Shown here: positions 37,720 to 46,936 of the stretch, in pieces
How the letters are laid out: each line of letters begins with the position of its first letter
How positions within the stretch are numbered: the stretch's first letter is position 1
Assembly (NCBI GenBank): GCA_963277665.1
Contig: OY728130.1
Location: 1,363,802,393-1,363,866,392 of the forward strand
Direction of reading: 5' to 3'
Source: Viscum album
Taxonomy: Eukaryota > Streptophyta > Magnoliopsida > Santalales > Viscaceae
Length of the DNA stretch: 64,000 nt
The notes under the pieces: generated by a model
Told to the model about the DNA's origin: nothing
Databases searched by the model: none
What the model saw: the letters and a program-made list of their open reading frames with translations, nothing else
Position numbers and translations under genes: made by a program

Positions 37720-38600
37720 GCCACCAAGGAGGCCAGCCGAGGGTCAACACCCAAGGCTCTTGTGGGACTCACGGTCACCACGCCCATGGGGAACCCTCAA
37801 GGCCAAGGCAGCATCCCTGAGGCAGGGGCGCACCCGCAGGACGCAGCGTGGGCGCCAGGGGCACGCCCGGAGGAGCGCATAGCGCGCCCGTGTGTGCAGG
37901 GGTGGGCCGCAAGAGCGCGCCCGCTAAGAGAACTCGGTGCGGGGTGGCACCGAGAGGGGAGAAGTGCAACTGAGCATTGGAAGGGAGGCGGTGTTTGATA
38001 AACCGCGTGGAAACCGGTCACCGATTCGATGTGGGATGCACATTTTTTCCACGGAGCAAATCGTGGCCATCCATCTGATCTCGCGGAAGATCTGTGCCAC
38101 ACATCTCATCGCACCGCTCTCGTTCAGATCCTAGCCGTCCGAGCGATCGCGCGGCAGATCTCGGCCGCCCGATGCATCGCGCCGCTCGCGATCTAATCTG
38201 AGCCGCACGCCTTCATTAAACGCCGGATCTGACGGCCTGCGAGTCATCTCCTACCTTGAGCTCAAGCCGAAGACACATGCAGCCACCTTAGAACTAGTCA
38301 TCTCCCCGAGGACGGTTTTTGAGATCCCGGCCACCATAAATCGAGCTGAAACATCCATGGAGTTCGTCTGAGCCACATGAACACAACCATCGAATAAAAT
38401 ATGGATGCACATGATGTTTGGGAGATTTGTAGTTTGGCCGAGGCAAAATAAAATGCCGCGGCCACGTGGAGATCATGCTTTGCATGCATGGGCCTAAACA
38501 GAGGCCATGCACACGTTCCGCGACGCATGCATGAGAAGGAGCGAAAAATAAATGAGCCCGCATGAAAAAGAGAGTAAATTCAAGATTTGGAAAGATTTTA
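37720..38600 (+). promoter_or_regulatory. CpG-rich upstream region of the LTR
   Basis: A sharp rise in G+C and CpG against an A+T-rich window, ending near the TATA box. It holds a two-copy degenerate repeat of about 70 bp (38072-38141 and 38142-38210) whose shared pieces resemble ATCTCGCGGAAGATCT and ATCGCGCCGCTCGCG. The matching block in the 3' LTR is about 44080-44960. Confidence 0.7.
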
Positions 38601-38662
38601 AAGAACCAAAACTTTCAAGGATTTGGAGTTATCTCCCATGGATGAAACGCCTCTCCTTTTCC

Positions 38663-38670
38663 TATAAAAA
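38663..38670 (+). promoter_or_regulatory. TATA box of the 5' LTR
   Basis: TATAAAAA, matching TATAAAAGG at 45022-45030 in the 3' LTR. It predicts transcription starting near 38695 and a leader of about 1.9 kb before the primer-binding site. Confidence 0.75.
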
Positions 38671-39109
38671 GAGCACCTGAGGCGTTTGAGAGGCCTGTTG
38701 GAGTTTTGTTGAAAACCCGAAGTCTCGCAGAGCACTTTGTGCCTCGCGAAGCCAAAGCCCCACGCAACCCACTTTCGCGGCTGTGTTCCTTTTGCGCATA
38801 CCTGCACGAAAGAGGTTGAAGGAGTCCTCTGCGCGCCTCCCTTGCGCGACAGGAAGAAACCTAACCGCATCTCCTTGCACGCTCGAGGTTGGCACCCTCA
38901 CTGCCCGTGTACCTGCGCGGCAGGAGGAAGTTCATGCGGGTGTTGCATTTGTGTGCCCCGCGGCCAGTGCACACTTGCGCGCCCTTGTGGCCTTGTGCAC
39001 TTGCGCGGCCAGTGACACCCAAACCGAACGTGGTGTTTAAAGTGAGGAGAAGGCCGCACCACTTGCGTGCCTCTTTGGGTTGGTGTTCGGGTGTGAGAAA
39101 GAGAAGGCC

Positions 39110-39700
39110 GAGACCTTAGTTTTGGTGTGCATGCAAATGGAAGAACACACTTGGCAGTGTGTGTACTAAGTGAAAACAAGTGAAGGCCGTAGCCTTGGGT
39201 GTGTGAAAAACAAGAAGGCCCCCACAACTTTTGTGTGAAAATTAAAGAGGAGGTCGTAGCCCTTGTGTGTGCAAAATGGAGAACCAAGTGTGTGCATAAG
39301 TGAAGTGCACACTTTGAAGAAGATTGAAAGAACAAGGAAGTGTGTGTGCTTAGTAAGTGAAGTAGGCCAAGACAAAGTGTGTGAAAAACGAAGAACATGT
39401 TGTGTGTGCACCAAGTGAAGACCACACCCATTATGTGTGTGTGCAAATTGGGAGGCCGTAGCTAAGTGTGTGCAAGAAGTGGAAGGCAAGGCTTGCACCT
39501 TGTGTTTGCTATGTGAACAAAGAATTTGGGTGAGAAAACAAAAAACAAGTAGGCCGAACCTAGTGTGTGCACTAAGTGGAGTGAACACACTTATAAGAAG
39601 TATAAGACACTCACACAAAGTACAACACACATTTAAGTTTTTAATCAAAAGGAATAAAATGTGTGAAGGACAAGAAGAAGGTGTGTGCTAAAAGTGTTAC
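39110..39700 (+). repeat. GTGTG-rich degenerate repeats in the transcribed leader
   Basis: Recurrent 'GGCCGTAGC' or 'GGTCGTAGC' (39186, 39251, 39452) and many AAGTGTGTG motifs at irregular spacing of about 60-200 bp. The strand is poor in C. This composition produces Thr/His/Cys-rich antisense frames (38898-39446 and 39166-39648, minus) of exactly equal length in the other LTR. Confidence 0.6.
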
Positions 39701-39845
39701 ACCCTTTGTGGGTTTATTGCACCAAGAGAAGAAGAAGGGGAGTGCATGCTTGCATACATGCATGTGCACACGTGAACAAAGCTAAATCAGGCTGTGTGCA
39801 TTTGAGTTATCCAACACCAAGAGTTCTTGAAGAGAATTGAGAGGC

Positions 39846-40071
39846 CATGCAGTCAGTGCATGAGGAAGCAGAGATGCCATGCACTCAGTACATGAAGTTG
39901 ATGTCGTGTGAGACTGGACCAGACTGATGTTAAAGATATCAGTTGTCTGAGTATTCAGTAGTTGAAGAGAGAGGCTGGGTCATCCTTATAAGAAGGTGAT
40001 AAAGCCCGAGTAAGACGAGAAGACTTGTTCATCACAAGTGAGAAGAGATATAGAGCAAGGCCAATAGCCTT
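39846..40071 (+). ncRNA. Hairpin string, first part (mixed loops)
   Basis: Small inverted repeats close together: CATGCA/TGCATG around GTCAG (39846-39862), CATGCA/TACATG around CTCAG (39878-39894; perfect in the 3' LTR), TCAG/CTGA (39939-39950), TTCA/TGAA (39954-39966), CCTT/AAGG (39984-39996), ACTTGT/ACAAGT around TCATC (40023-40039) and AAGGC/GCCTT around CAATA (40057-40071). In the last, three loop bases vary between the two LTRs while the stem does not. Probably structured leader RNA; the function is unknown. Confidence 0.6.
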
Positions 40072-40121
40072 TATCCCAGGCTGCTGAAGATACTTGAAGA
40101 ACTTGAAGTGAAGAAGAGCTA

Positions 40122-40285
40122 CTCGTGTGACTCGAGGAGCCAGGAGAAGCCCCCTGTGAGACTCAGGGTGGAAGAAGTCTTCAGTGGGATTCTGGAGCAG
40201 GCCAGTTGGACTCTGGTAACACTGTGGGACGCAGTATAAAGACCCTCCTGTGGGACTCAGGAGAGATATAGTGGGACTCTGTATC
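40122..40285 (+). ncRNA. Array of seven hairpins with a shared TGGGACT-type 7-nt loop
   Basis: Seven consecutive inverted repeats each enclose exactly 7 nt. Loops are TGTGACT, TGAGACT, TGGGATT, TTGGACT, TGGGACG, TGGGACT and TGGGACT. Stems are CTCG/CGAG (40122), CCCTG/CAGGG (40152), CTTCAG/CTGGAG (40179, one G-T pair), CCAG/CTGG (40202), ACTG/CAGT (40221), CTCCTG/CAGGAG (40245) and GATATAG/CTGTATC (40265, one T-G pair; perfect GATACAG in the 3' LTR). Stem sequences differ but stay complementary while the loop is constant, as expected of a repeated protein- or RNA-binding hairpin. It lies about 290 nt upstream of the primer-binding site. Confidence 0.75.
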
Positions 40286-40575
40286 AACCATTTTAATACT
40301 AATATATTATAATGGGAGAAACCATGTTGGGGGTGTATAACCAACATGGCAAGGACGTAGGCCTTTGGTGCCGAACCTTGTAAATCCTTGTGTCTTGTGC
40401 CTTTACATTTACTGCATTACTCGAGGAAAGGCTGAGAGATACAAGAAGTGTGGATCGAAGCCTTAACAAGCCATAGATGTTTAATTGATAAAGAATCAAT
40501 TAGTAAAAAGTTTTAAAGGATCACTGATTCACCCCCTCCCCCTCTCAGTGATCACACTGATCTGGGCACTAAAAT

Positions 40576-40586
40576 TGGTATCAGAG
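40576..40586 (+). promoter_or_regulatory. Primer-binding site (initiator-Met tRNA)
   Basis: TGGTATCAGAG, a perfect match to the standard plant Ty1/copia minus-strand primer site, two bases after the 5' LTR end. Confidence 0.95.
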
Positions 40587-40621
40587 GGAAGGTTTCCTCT
40601 AAAAGATCCAAGGGAGTCTTT

Positions 40622-42613
40622 ATGAAGTGCATATTTGAGGAAGTGAGTGAATACCCTCAAATGGAGATATCTGCCAAGTCTCTGAAAAACAGGAAGAAGA
40701 AACAGGCAAAGAAGATGAAGAAATCCTGTCTTAGCTGTGATGAAGTTGGAAAAATGAATGATCTTCAAAATGCACTCAAATATCTTCAGAAGACAGTCCC
40801 CAAGGCAGTGTCAATGTGTATTACTACAGGCATCCTTGATCTCCAAAATGGAAAATTACAGCTAGAAGAAGAAACCAATTTTATGGAAGATCAATTGGCT
40901 AAAAGGGTTGGCATAACCAACACTCTCAGAAAGCTGGTGAAGGCTAAAGATGAAACAGTATCTCTTTGCAATGAAAGATATGAAGACACTACTAAATAAT
41001 TGCAAAGAAGCATTTCTGAGAACGAATTATTTAAAACAATGGTCAAAGAAGTTTTCCATGCACTGGAAAAATTGCACAGAGTTTCAATGGTTGTCAAAGA
41101 TGCTCAACTAGAAGAGAAAGTCAAAAGGGTGAAGGAGCTAGACAATTCATTGCAAGAAATAAAGAAAGTGCATGAAGACTAGATGAAACAGCTGGAAGAA
41201 AAATGGGAAGGAAGGGTAAGAACTGTTGTGGATGAGAAGAAATCCCTCAACATGAAATGCTTATAACTAGAGGTGATATTGAAAAATCTGCAACCACCCA
41301 GAGCTAAAACTTCCCAGTCAGCTGAAAGAAGAAATGTTGCTACACAAGTGTGCATTGAGAAGGATGATTCTAAAAGAAATACATCCTCTAATGAAAGTGA
41401 AACATCATCTAAAAAGAAGGTACCATCCATACCATCTTGTACTAATGTTTCTAAATGTGTTTCCACAAAAAGTGAAGGATGGAAGAATAATTCCAAACAA
41501 GTATGGATGAAGACAATGAAGAAAGAGAGCTCTCCTGAAACAACACAGCAAGTCAAGAAAAGTACCCAACAATCAGAAGTACTGAAGAGGTCAAGATTTT
41601 TGGGTCAGTGTTGGTGTTGTAATAAGTATGGGCACTGTGAAAAAGATTGCTGGTACAATCCACTGAATGTAAAAGCACAAAGGAAGCCCATGCCAAGGGG
41701 GAGCAAGCCAGAGGAAAAGAAGCAACATCCACAGGTCCAGAGACATCTGTTTACTGCTAAAAGATTTGGATTGCTTGATAACATCTGGGATGTGTGCAAA
41801 AGTGGTCAAATAGATACATGTTAATCTTCAACTGTATCCAGAGCTCAAAAGAAGAAAAGATCACAGAACCTGGCTCAGAAAGAATCCTTGGGAAGCAAAC
41901 AGTAGAAAGGTGACAATGCTCCCAAGAAGATGTTGAAAAAGGAAGAGAAGTCCTTGAATTCTAAGTCCAAGAAGGGTGATGCATCCAGAAGGACCACCAA
42001 GAAAACATGCTTCTACTGTGGAAAGAACGGTCACACCATGGATCTTTGTGAACAATCCATGGAACTGAATAGAAGCAGACTAGACTCAAAAAGACAATCA
42101 ATCCAGAAGAAGCAGAAGGGATTGATTGAAAATAAGTTGCCTAAGAAAGGTATCTTAACATCATCAAAAGAACCATGTGGAATATCCAGAACAGAGGCCA
42201 CACTTCCAAGTGACTTACTAGTCATATGGCCTAATCAGTTGCAACTTTCCAGAGAACTACAAAGAGCTGAAGATGAAGCACTGGTAGTAGCTAAGGCAAA
42301 AGAGAAGCAGAACATTTCACATGAAGATCATGTTCTGTGTGTGAGGTGCAATCAAGCTGGACATACTAGTGATAAATGCATGATATTAATTCAAGCTCAT
42401 AAGGGATTCTTTAAAAGAATGAATATTGCACTAGGAGACTCTAGTGCTCAGAAGGCACCTAGAAATAGAGGAGTCACACCCAAAGAATTTAAAGAGGTGT
42501 TGAGATCCACACCAGCACAAACATCATTGAAGATCAAATGTGCAAGTGTGAAGAATGGTGAAAATGGGACATCTCGGTTGAGAGAATCTTCTCAACCTTG
42601 TTGTTCACATTGA
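40622..42613 (+). pseudogene. gag: gag with three CCHC zinc knuckles, broken by five in-frame stops
   Basis: A single reading frame of 664 codons starts at the ATG 36 bp after the primer-binding site and ends at TGA 42611-42613. It has no frameshift but is broken by stops at codons 126 (TAA 40997), 187 (TAG 41180), 215 (TAA 41264), 401 (TAA 41822) and 428 (TAG 41903). The first 230 codons or so are Lys/Glu-rich and look like coiled coil. Then come a Ser/Lys-rich linker and three CX2CX4HX4C knuckles at residues 330-343 (DNA 41609-41650), 463-476 (42008-42049) and 573-586 (42338-42379). I do not see the usual copia capsid domain with its Trp motifs, so this may be a reduced nucleic-acid-binding Gag. 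No pol follows. Coiled coil plus zinc knuckle fits Sirevirus Gag. Confidence 0.85.
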
Positions 42614-43306
42614 TGAACCAAGGAGGTTCCATCTTATTCCCTAACCACTTATATTTACATGTGCTAGCATTTCAGGGAATTGAAGATGATGATCATTCTC
42701 ATATGAAGAGTGGTTTGGATAGAATGGAGTGCACCCCTTGAGGGGGATCCAATCTGTAGAAGATGGGATTCTGAGATTTAATACCATCCTGAGAAAAGTG
42801 AAGGTATTCCAATCATACTTTCATCCCTTGTTTCTTAATTGTATTCATCATGACAATTAAGGGGGAGTACTGATTGAAGACAAATTGTTGAAAGGGGGAG
42901 ATTTATCTTTGCACTGAACTTTCTAATGAGTTTTGTGGAGTATGTGCAGGATCTAGCAATTCATTGATATATCTGAAAAATTTCAAACCCATGAAGCATG
43001 ATCTCACATGTACAGTGAATGATGGACAACATTGAGTTCCTCGGTTACATCACTCTTGTTTTCTACACCGGGTTTGCCCATGTAGACTTCGAGTTGATTT
43101 ACTAAAGGCTCTTTCCTAAAGAGAACATGTGACATCATCCCTCTCTTAGTAGTTGTGAAGAAAATGATTTTCAAAGGGAGGAAGTGATTTTTTAACCACA
43201 CCACATCTTTGCATTTGATTGCCAATAAGGGGGAGAAATATTGGCACACATATTAACCCATTCATATGTGCTCTAGTGTATTGCCAACAAATACAAAGGG
43301 GGAGAT
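42614..43306 (+). promoter_or_regulatory. Non-coding 3' region with four polypurine tracts
   Basis: GGGGGAG-centred purine tracts lie at 42857-42869, 42890-42902, 43224-43237 and 43293-43306. The last, ACAAAGGGGGAGAT, abuts the 3' LTR and is the functional plus-strand primer by position. Repeated upstream polypurine tracts are a known Sirevirus hallmark. No conserved ORF lies between them. Confidence 0.8.
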
Positions 43307-45021
43307 TGAAGTGCATTGTGTTGCATTTGTTGTCAATGAGGTATGTTGTTGTCAAGGAATGAATGGATGGATGTCAAGGAGTTTCAATATGTTAATGACA
43401 AAGGATGTGATGGTGATGGTGATGAATGGAGGATGGCCATTGTGTTAAGATGAATGTCACTTAAGAGATTCACTAAGTGGAATAAGTGTTTATGGTTGAA
43501 ACATTCATCCATGTTGATATCAGACGATTGTAGAATTGATCTTAATGTTTCAATACTTGTATCAAGATGATACTAAGTTACACCAATTGAAGAATGGATG
43601 ATGATGGAGCATCATCATAACATCAGACGATTGTTGAGCTTCTCTTTAAGTTCCAAGAAATTGTATCCTGATGATACAATGTCACCACATTATTAAAAGA
43701 CCATGAATTGTTAAGACAATGGATGAGGAGATGAAGATGATCCATCTACACCTCCTAAGTGGATGATGTGGATTAATGAAGACCATGCAGTATCTCTTAG
43801 TGCATGATGAATTGAAATTGATCCAACTTGATCTATGATTGGTTCAATGAAGAAAATTGAAGAATATATTTGATTCAGGAGCTTCGGTTGATGAAGAACC
43901 TTCGGGAATTCCATTCCTAAGTAATGAATACATGTTGAGGAAGAATTGGAAGAATTCTATTGAAGAAGAAGAGATATATAAGAAGAAATGGCTTAGAGGT
44001 TGAAGTGGCATTTGGCATTGGAAACTTGGTTACTTTGTTTTATACAAAGTCCTAAGATTTCCCCTTAGCAAAAATATGGGCCACCAAGGAGGCCAGCCGA
44101 GGGTCAACACCCAAGGCTCTTGTGGGACTCACGGTCACCACGCCCATGGGGAACCCTCAAGGCCAAGGCAGCAGCCCTGAGGCAGGGGCGCACCCGCAGG
44201 ACGCAATGTGGGCACCAGGGGAACGCCCGGAGGAGCGCATAGCGCGCCCGTGTGTGCAGGGGTGGGCGCAAGAGCGCGCCCTCTAAGAGAAATCAGTGCG
44301 GGGCGGAACCGAGAGGGGAGAAGTGCAACTGAGCGTTGGAAGGGAGGCAGTGTTTGATAAACCGCGTGGAAACTGGCCGCCGATTCTATGTGGGACGCAC
44401 ATTTTTTCCTCGGAGAAAATCGTGGCCATCCATCTGATCTGTCGGATGATCTGCGCCGTACATCTCATCGCGCCGCTCCCGTTCAGATCCTGGCCATCCG
44501 AGCGATCGCGCGGCAGATATCGACTGCCCGATGCATCGCGCCGCTCGTGATCTAATCTGAGCCGCACACCTTCATTAAACGCCAGATCTGACGGCCTACG
44601 AGTCATCTCCTACCTTGAGCTCAAGCCAAAGACACCTGCAGCCACCTTAGAACCAGGGGTCTCCCCGAGGACGGTTTTTGAGATCCCGGCCACCATAAAT
44701 CGATCCGAAGCATCCATGGAGTTCGTCTGAGCCATATGAACACAACCATGAAATAAAATATGGATGCACATGATCTTTGTGAGAATTGGAGTTTGGCCGA
44801 GGCAAAATAAAATGCCGAGGCCACGTGGAGATCATGCTTTGCATGCATGGGCCTAAACAAAGGCCATGCACACGTTCCGCGACGCATGCATGATAAGGAG
44901 CGAAAAATAAATGCGCCCGCGTGAAACAGAGAGTAAATTCAAGATTTGGAAAGATTTTAATGAACCGAAACTTTTGGGGATTTGGAGTTATCTCACACGG
45001 ATGAACTGCCTCTCCTTTTCC

Positions 45022-45030
45022 TATAAAAGG
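45022..45030 (+). promoter_or_regulatory. TATA box of the 3' LTR
   Basis: TATAAAAGG. It could drive read-out transcription into the flanking gypsy interior. Confidence 0.7.
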
Positions 45031-46204
45031 AGCACCCGAGGCGTTTGAGAGGCTTGATGAAGTTTTGTTGAAAACCCGAAGTCCCGTGGATCACTTTGTG
45101 CCTCGCGAAGCCGAAGCCCCGCACAACCCACTTGTGCGGCTGTGTTCCTTTTGCGCGTACCTGCATCAAAGAGGTTGAAGGAGTCCCCTGCGCGCCTCCC
45201 TTGCACGACAGGAAGAACCCCAGCCGCATCTCCTTGCACGCTCGAGGTTGGCACCCTCACTGCCCGTGTACCTGCGTGGCAGGAGGAAGTGCATGCGGGT
45301 GTTGCACTGGTGTGCCCCGCGGCCAGTGCACACTTGCGTGCCCTTGTGGCCTTGTGCACTTGCGCGGCCAGTGACACCCACACCCAACGTGGTGTTTAAA
45401 GTGAGGAGAAGGCCGCACCACTTGCGCACCTCTTTGGGTTGGTGTTCGGGTGTGAGCAAGAGAAGGCAGAGACCTTAGTTTTGGTGTGCATGAAAATGGA
45501 AGAACACACTTGGCAGTGTGTGTACTAAGTGAAAACAAGTGAAGACCGTAGCCTTGGGTGTGTGAAAAACAAGAAGGCCACCACAACTTTTGTGTGCAAA
45601 CTAAAGAGGAGGTCGTAGCCCTTGTGTGTGAAAAATGGAGAACCAAGTGTGTGCATAAGTGAAGTGCACACTTTGAAGAAGATTGAAAGAACAAGGAAGT
45701 GTGTGTGCTTAGTAAGTGAAGTAGGCCAAGCCCAAGTGTGTGCAAAACAAAGAACATGTTGTGTGTGCACCAAGTGAAGACCACACCCATTAAGTGTGTG
45801 TGCAAAGTGGGAGGCTGTAGCTAAGTGTGTGAAAGAAGTGGAAGGCAAGGCTTGCACCTTGTGTTTGTTATGTGAACAAAGAAGTTGGGTGAGCAAACAA
45901 AAAACAAGTAGGCCGAACCTAGTGTGTGCACTAAGTGGAATGAACACACTTAGAAGAAGGAGAAGACACTCACACAAAGTACAACACACATTTAAGTGTG
46001 TAATCAAAAGGAATAAAATGTGTGAAGGACAAGAAGAAGGTGTGTGCTAAAAGTGTTACACCCTTTGTGGGTTTATTGCACCAAGAGAAGAAGAAGGGGA
46101 GTGCATTCTTGCATGCAAGCACGTGCACACGTGAACAAAGCTAAATCAGGCTGTGTGCATTTGAGTTTTCCAAGACCAAGAGTTCTTGAAGAGAATTGAG
46201 AGGC

Positions 46205-46644
46205 CATGCAGTCAGTGCATGAGGAAGCAGAGATTCCATGCACTCAGTGCATGAAGTTGATGTCGTGTGAGACTGGACCAGACTGAAATTAAAGATATCA
46301 GTTGTCTGAGTATTCAGTAGTTGAAGAGAGAGGCTGGGTCATCCTTAGAAGAAGGTGATAAATCCTGAGCAAGGCGAGAAGACCTGTTCATCACAAGTGA
46401 GCAGAGGTACAGAGCAAGGCCAGAAGCCTTTATCCCAGGCTGCTGAAGATACTTGAAGAACTTGAAGTGAAGAAGAGCTACTCATGTGACTCGAGGAGCC
46501 AGGAGAAGCCCCCTGTGAGACTCAGGGTGGAAGAAGTCTTCAGTGGGATTCTGGAGTAGGCCAGTGGGACTCTGGTAACACTGTGGGACGCAGTATAAAG
46601 ACCCTCCTATGGGACTCAGGAGAGATACAGTGGGACTCTGTATC
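46205..46644 (+). ncRNA. Hairpin string in the 3' LTR
   Basis: Second copy of the 39846-40285 structures, including perfect CATGCA/TGCATG stems at 46205-46221 and 46237-46253 and the final stem GATACAG/CTGTATC around TGGGACT at 46624-46644. In the 3' LTR it would be transcribed only if the RNA end lies beyond it, or on a new genomic RNA after reverse transcription. Confidence 0.65.
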
Positions 46645-46931
46645 GACCATTGTAATACTAATAGATTATAATGGGAGAAACCATGTTGGGGTGTATGACC
46701 AACATGGCAAGGACGTAGGCCTTTGGTGCCGAACCTTGTAAATCCTTGTGTCCTGTTCCTTTACATTTAATGCATTACTCGAGGAAAGGCTGAGAGATAC
46801 AAGAAGAGTGGATCAGTGCCTTAACAAGACATAGAGGTTTAATTGATAAAGAATCAATTAGTAAAAAGTTTTAAAGGATCACTGATTCACCCCCTCCCCC
46901 TCTCAGTGATCACACTGATCTGGGCACTACA

Positions 46932-46936
46932 GATTT
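46932..46936. repeat. Target-site duplication GATTT (right)
   Basis: Identical to 36942-36946. Confidence 0.9.

Larger units (their letters stand above)
36947..40573 (+). repeat. 5' LTR of the Sirevirus-like element
   Basis: In order: a moderately A+T-rich start with perfect palindromes (37199-37319), a CpG-rich upstream region (37720-38600), a TATA box (38663), a G+C-rich early leader to about 39010, a purine/GTGTG-rich stretch (39110-39700), and a string of hairpins (39846-40285). The terminal CTAAA is a one-base variant of the CTACA ending the 3' LTR. Frames of up to 182 codons on the minus strand recur in both LTRs but look like composition effects. Confidence 0.95.
36947..46931 (+). mobile_element. 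Sirevirus-like (Ty1/copia) gag-only retrotransposon, complete
   Basis: Complete structure: target-site duplications GATTT on both sides, LTRs of 3627 and 3625 bp with TGAAG starts and a CTACA end, primer-binding site TGGTATCAGAG at 40576, a gag ORF with three zinc knuckles, four polypurine tracts, and the 3' LTR directly after the last one. Total 9985 bp, of which only 2.7 kb is interior. No protease, integrase or RT is present, so it belongs to the class of gag-carrying non-autonomous elements. It is by far the youngest insertion here: I count 21 mismatches in the first 794 bp of the LTRs (about 2.6%). Multiple polypurine tracts, a CpG-rich LTR and LTR palindromes are known Sirevirus features; the lineage assignment is inference. 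Confidence 0.92.
43307..46931 (+). repeat. 3' LTR of the Sirevirus-like element
   Basis: Near-identical partner of 36947-40573. It keeps the upstream palindromes, CpG-rich block, TATA box (45022-45030), GTGTG-rich leader and hairpin string (46205-46644), and ends CACTACA. Differences from the 5' LTR within the hairpins fall partly in loops or make stems better (46237-46253 and 46624-46644) and partly break a pair (CTCA at 46481; CTCCTA in the sixth stem of the array). Confidence 0.95.

Noticed and set aside
37762..38134. Many overlapping frames in the G+C-rich LTR part
   Set aside because: High G+C lowers stop frequency on both strands. The frames overlap on both strands and several change length between the two LTRs.
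39437..39691. 84-aa sense frame, equally long in the 3' LTR (45796-46050)
   Set aside because: It lies in a repetitive GTGTG/purine stretch of the leader with low complexity and no domain; equal length is expected for recent LTR copies.
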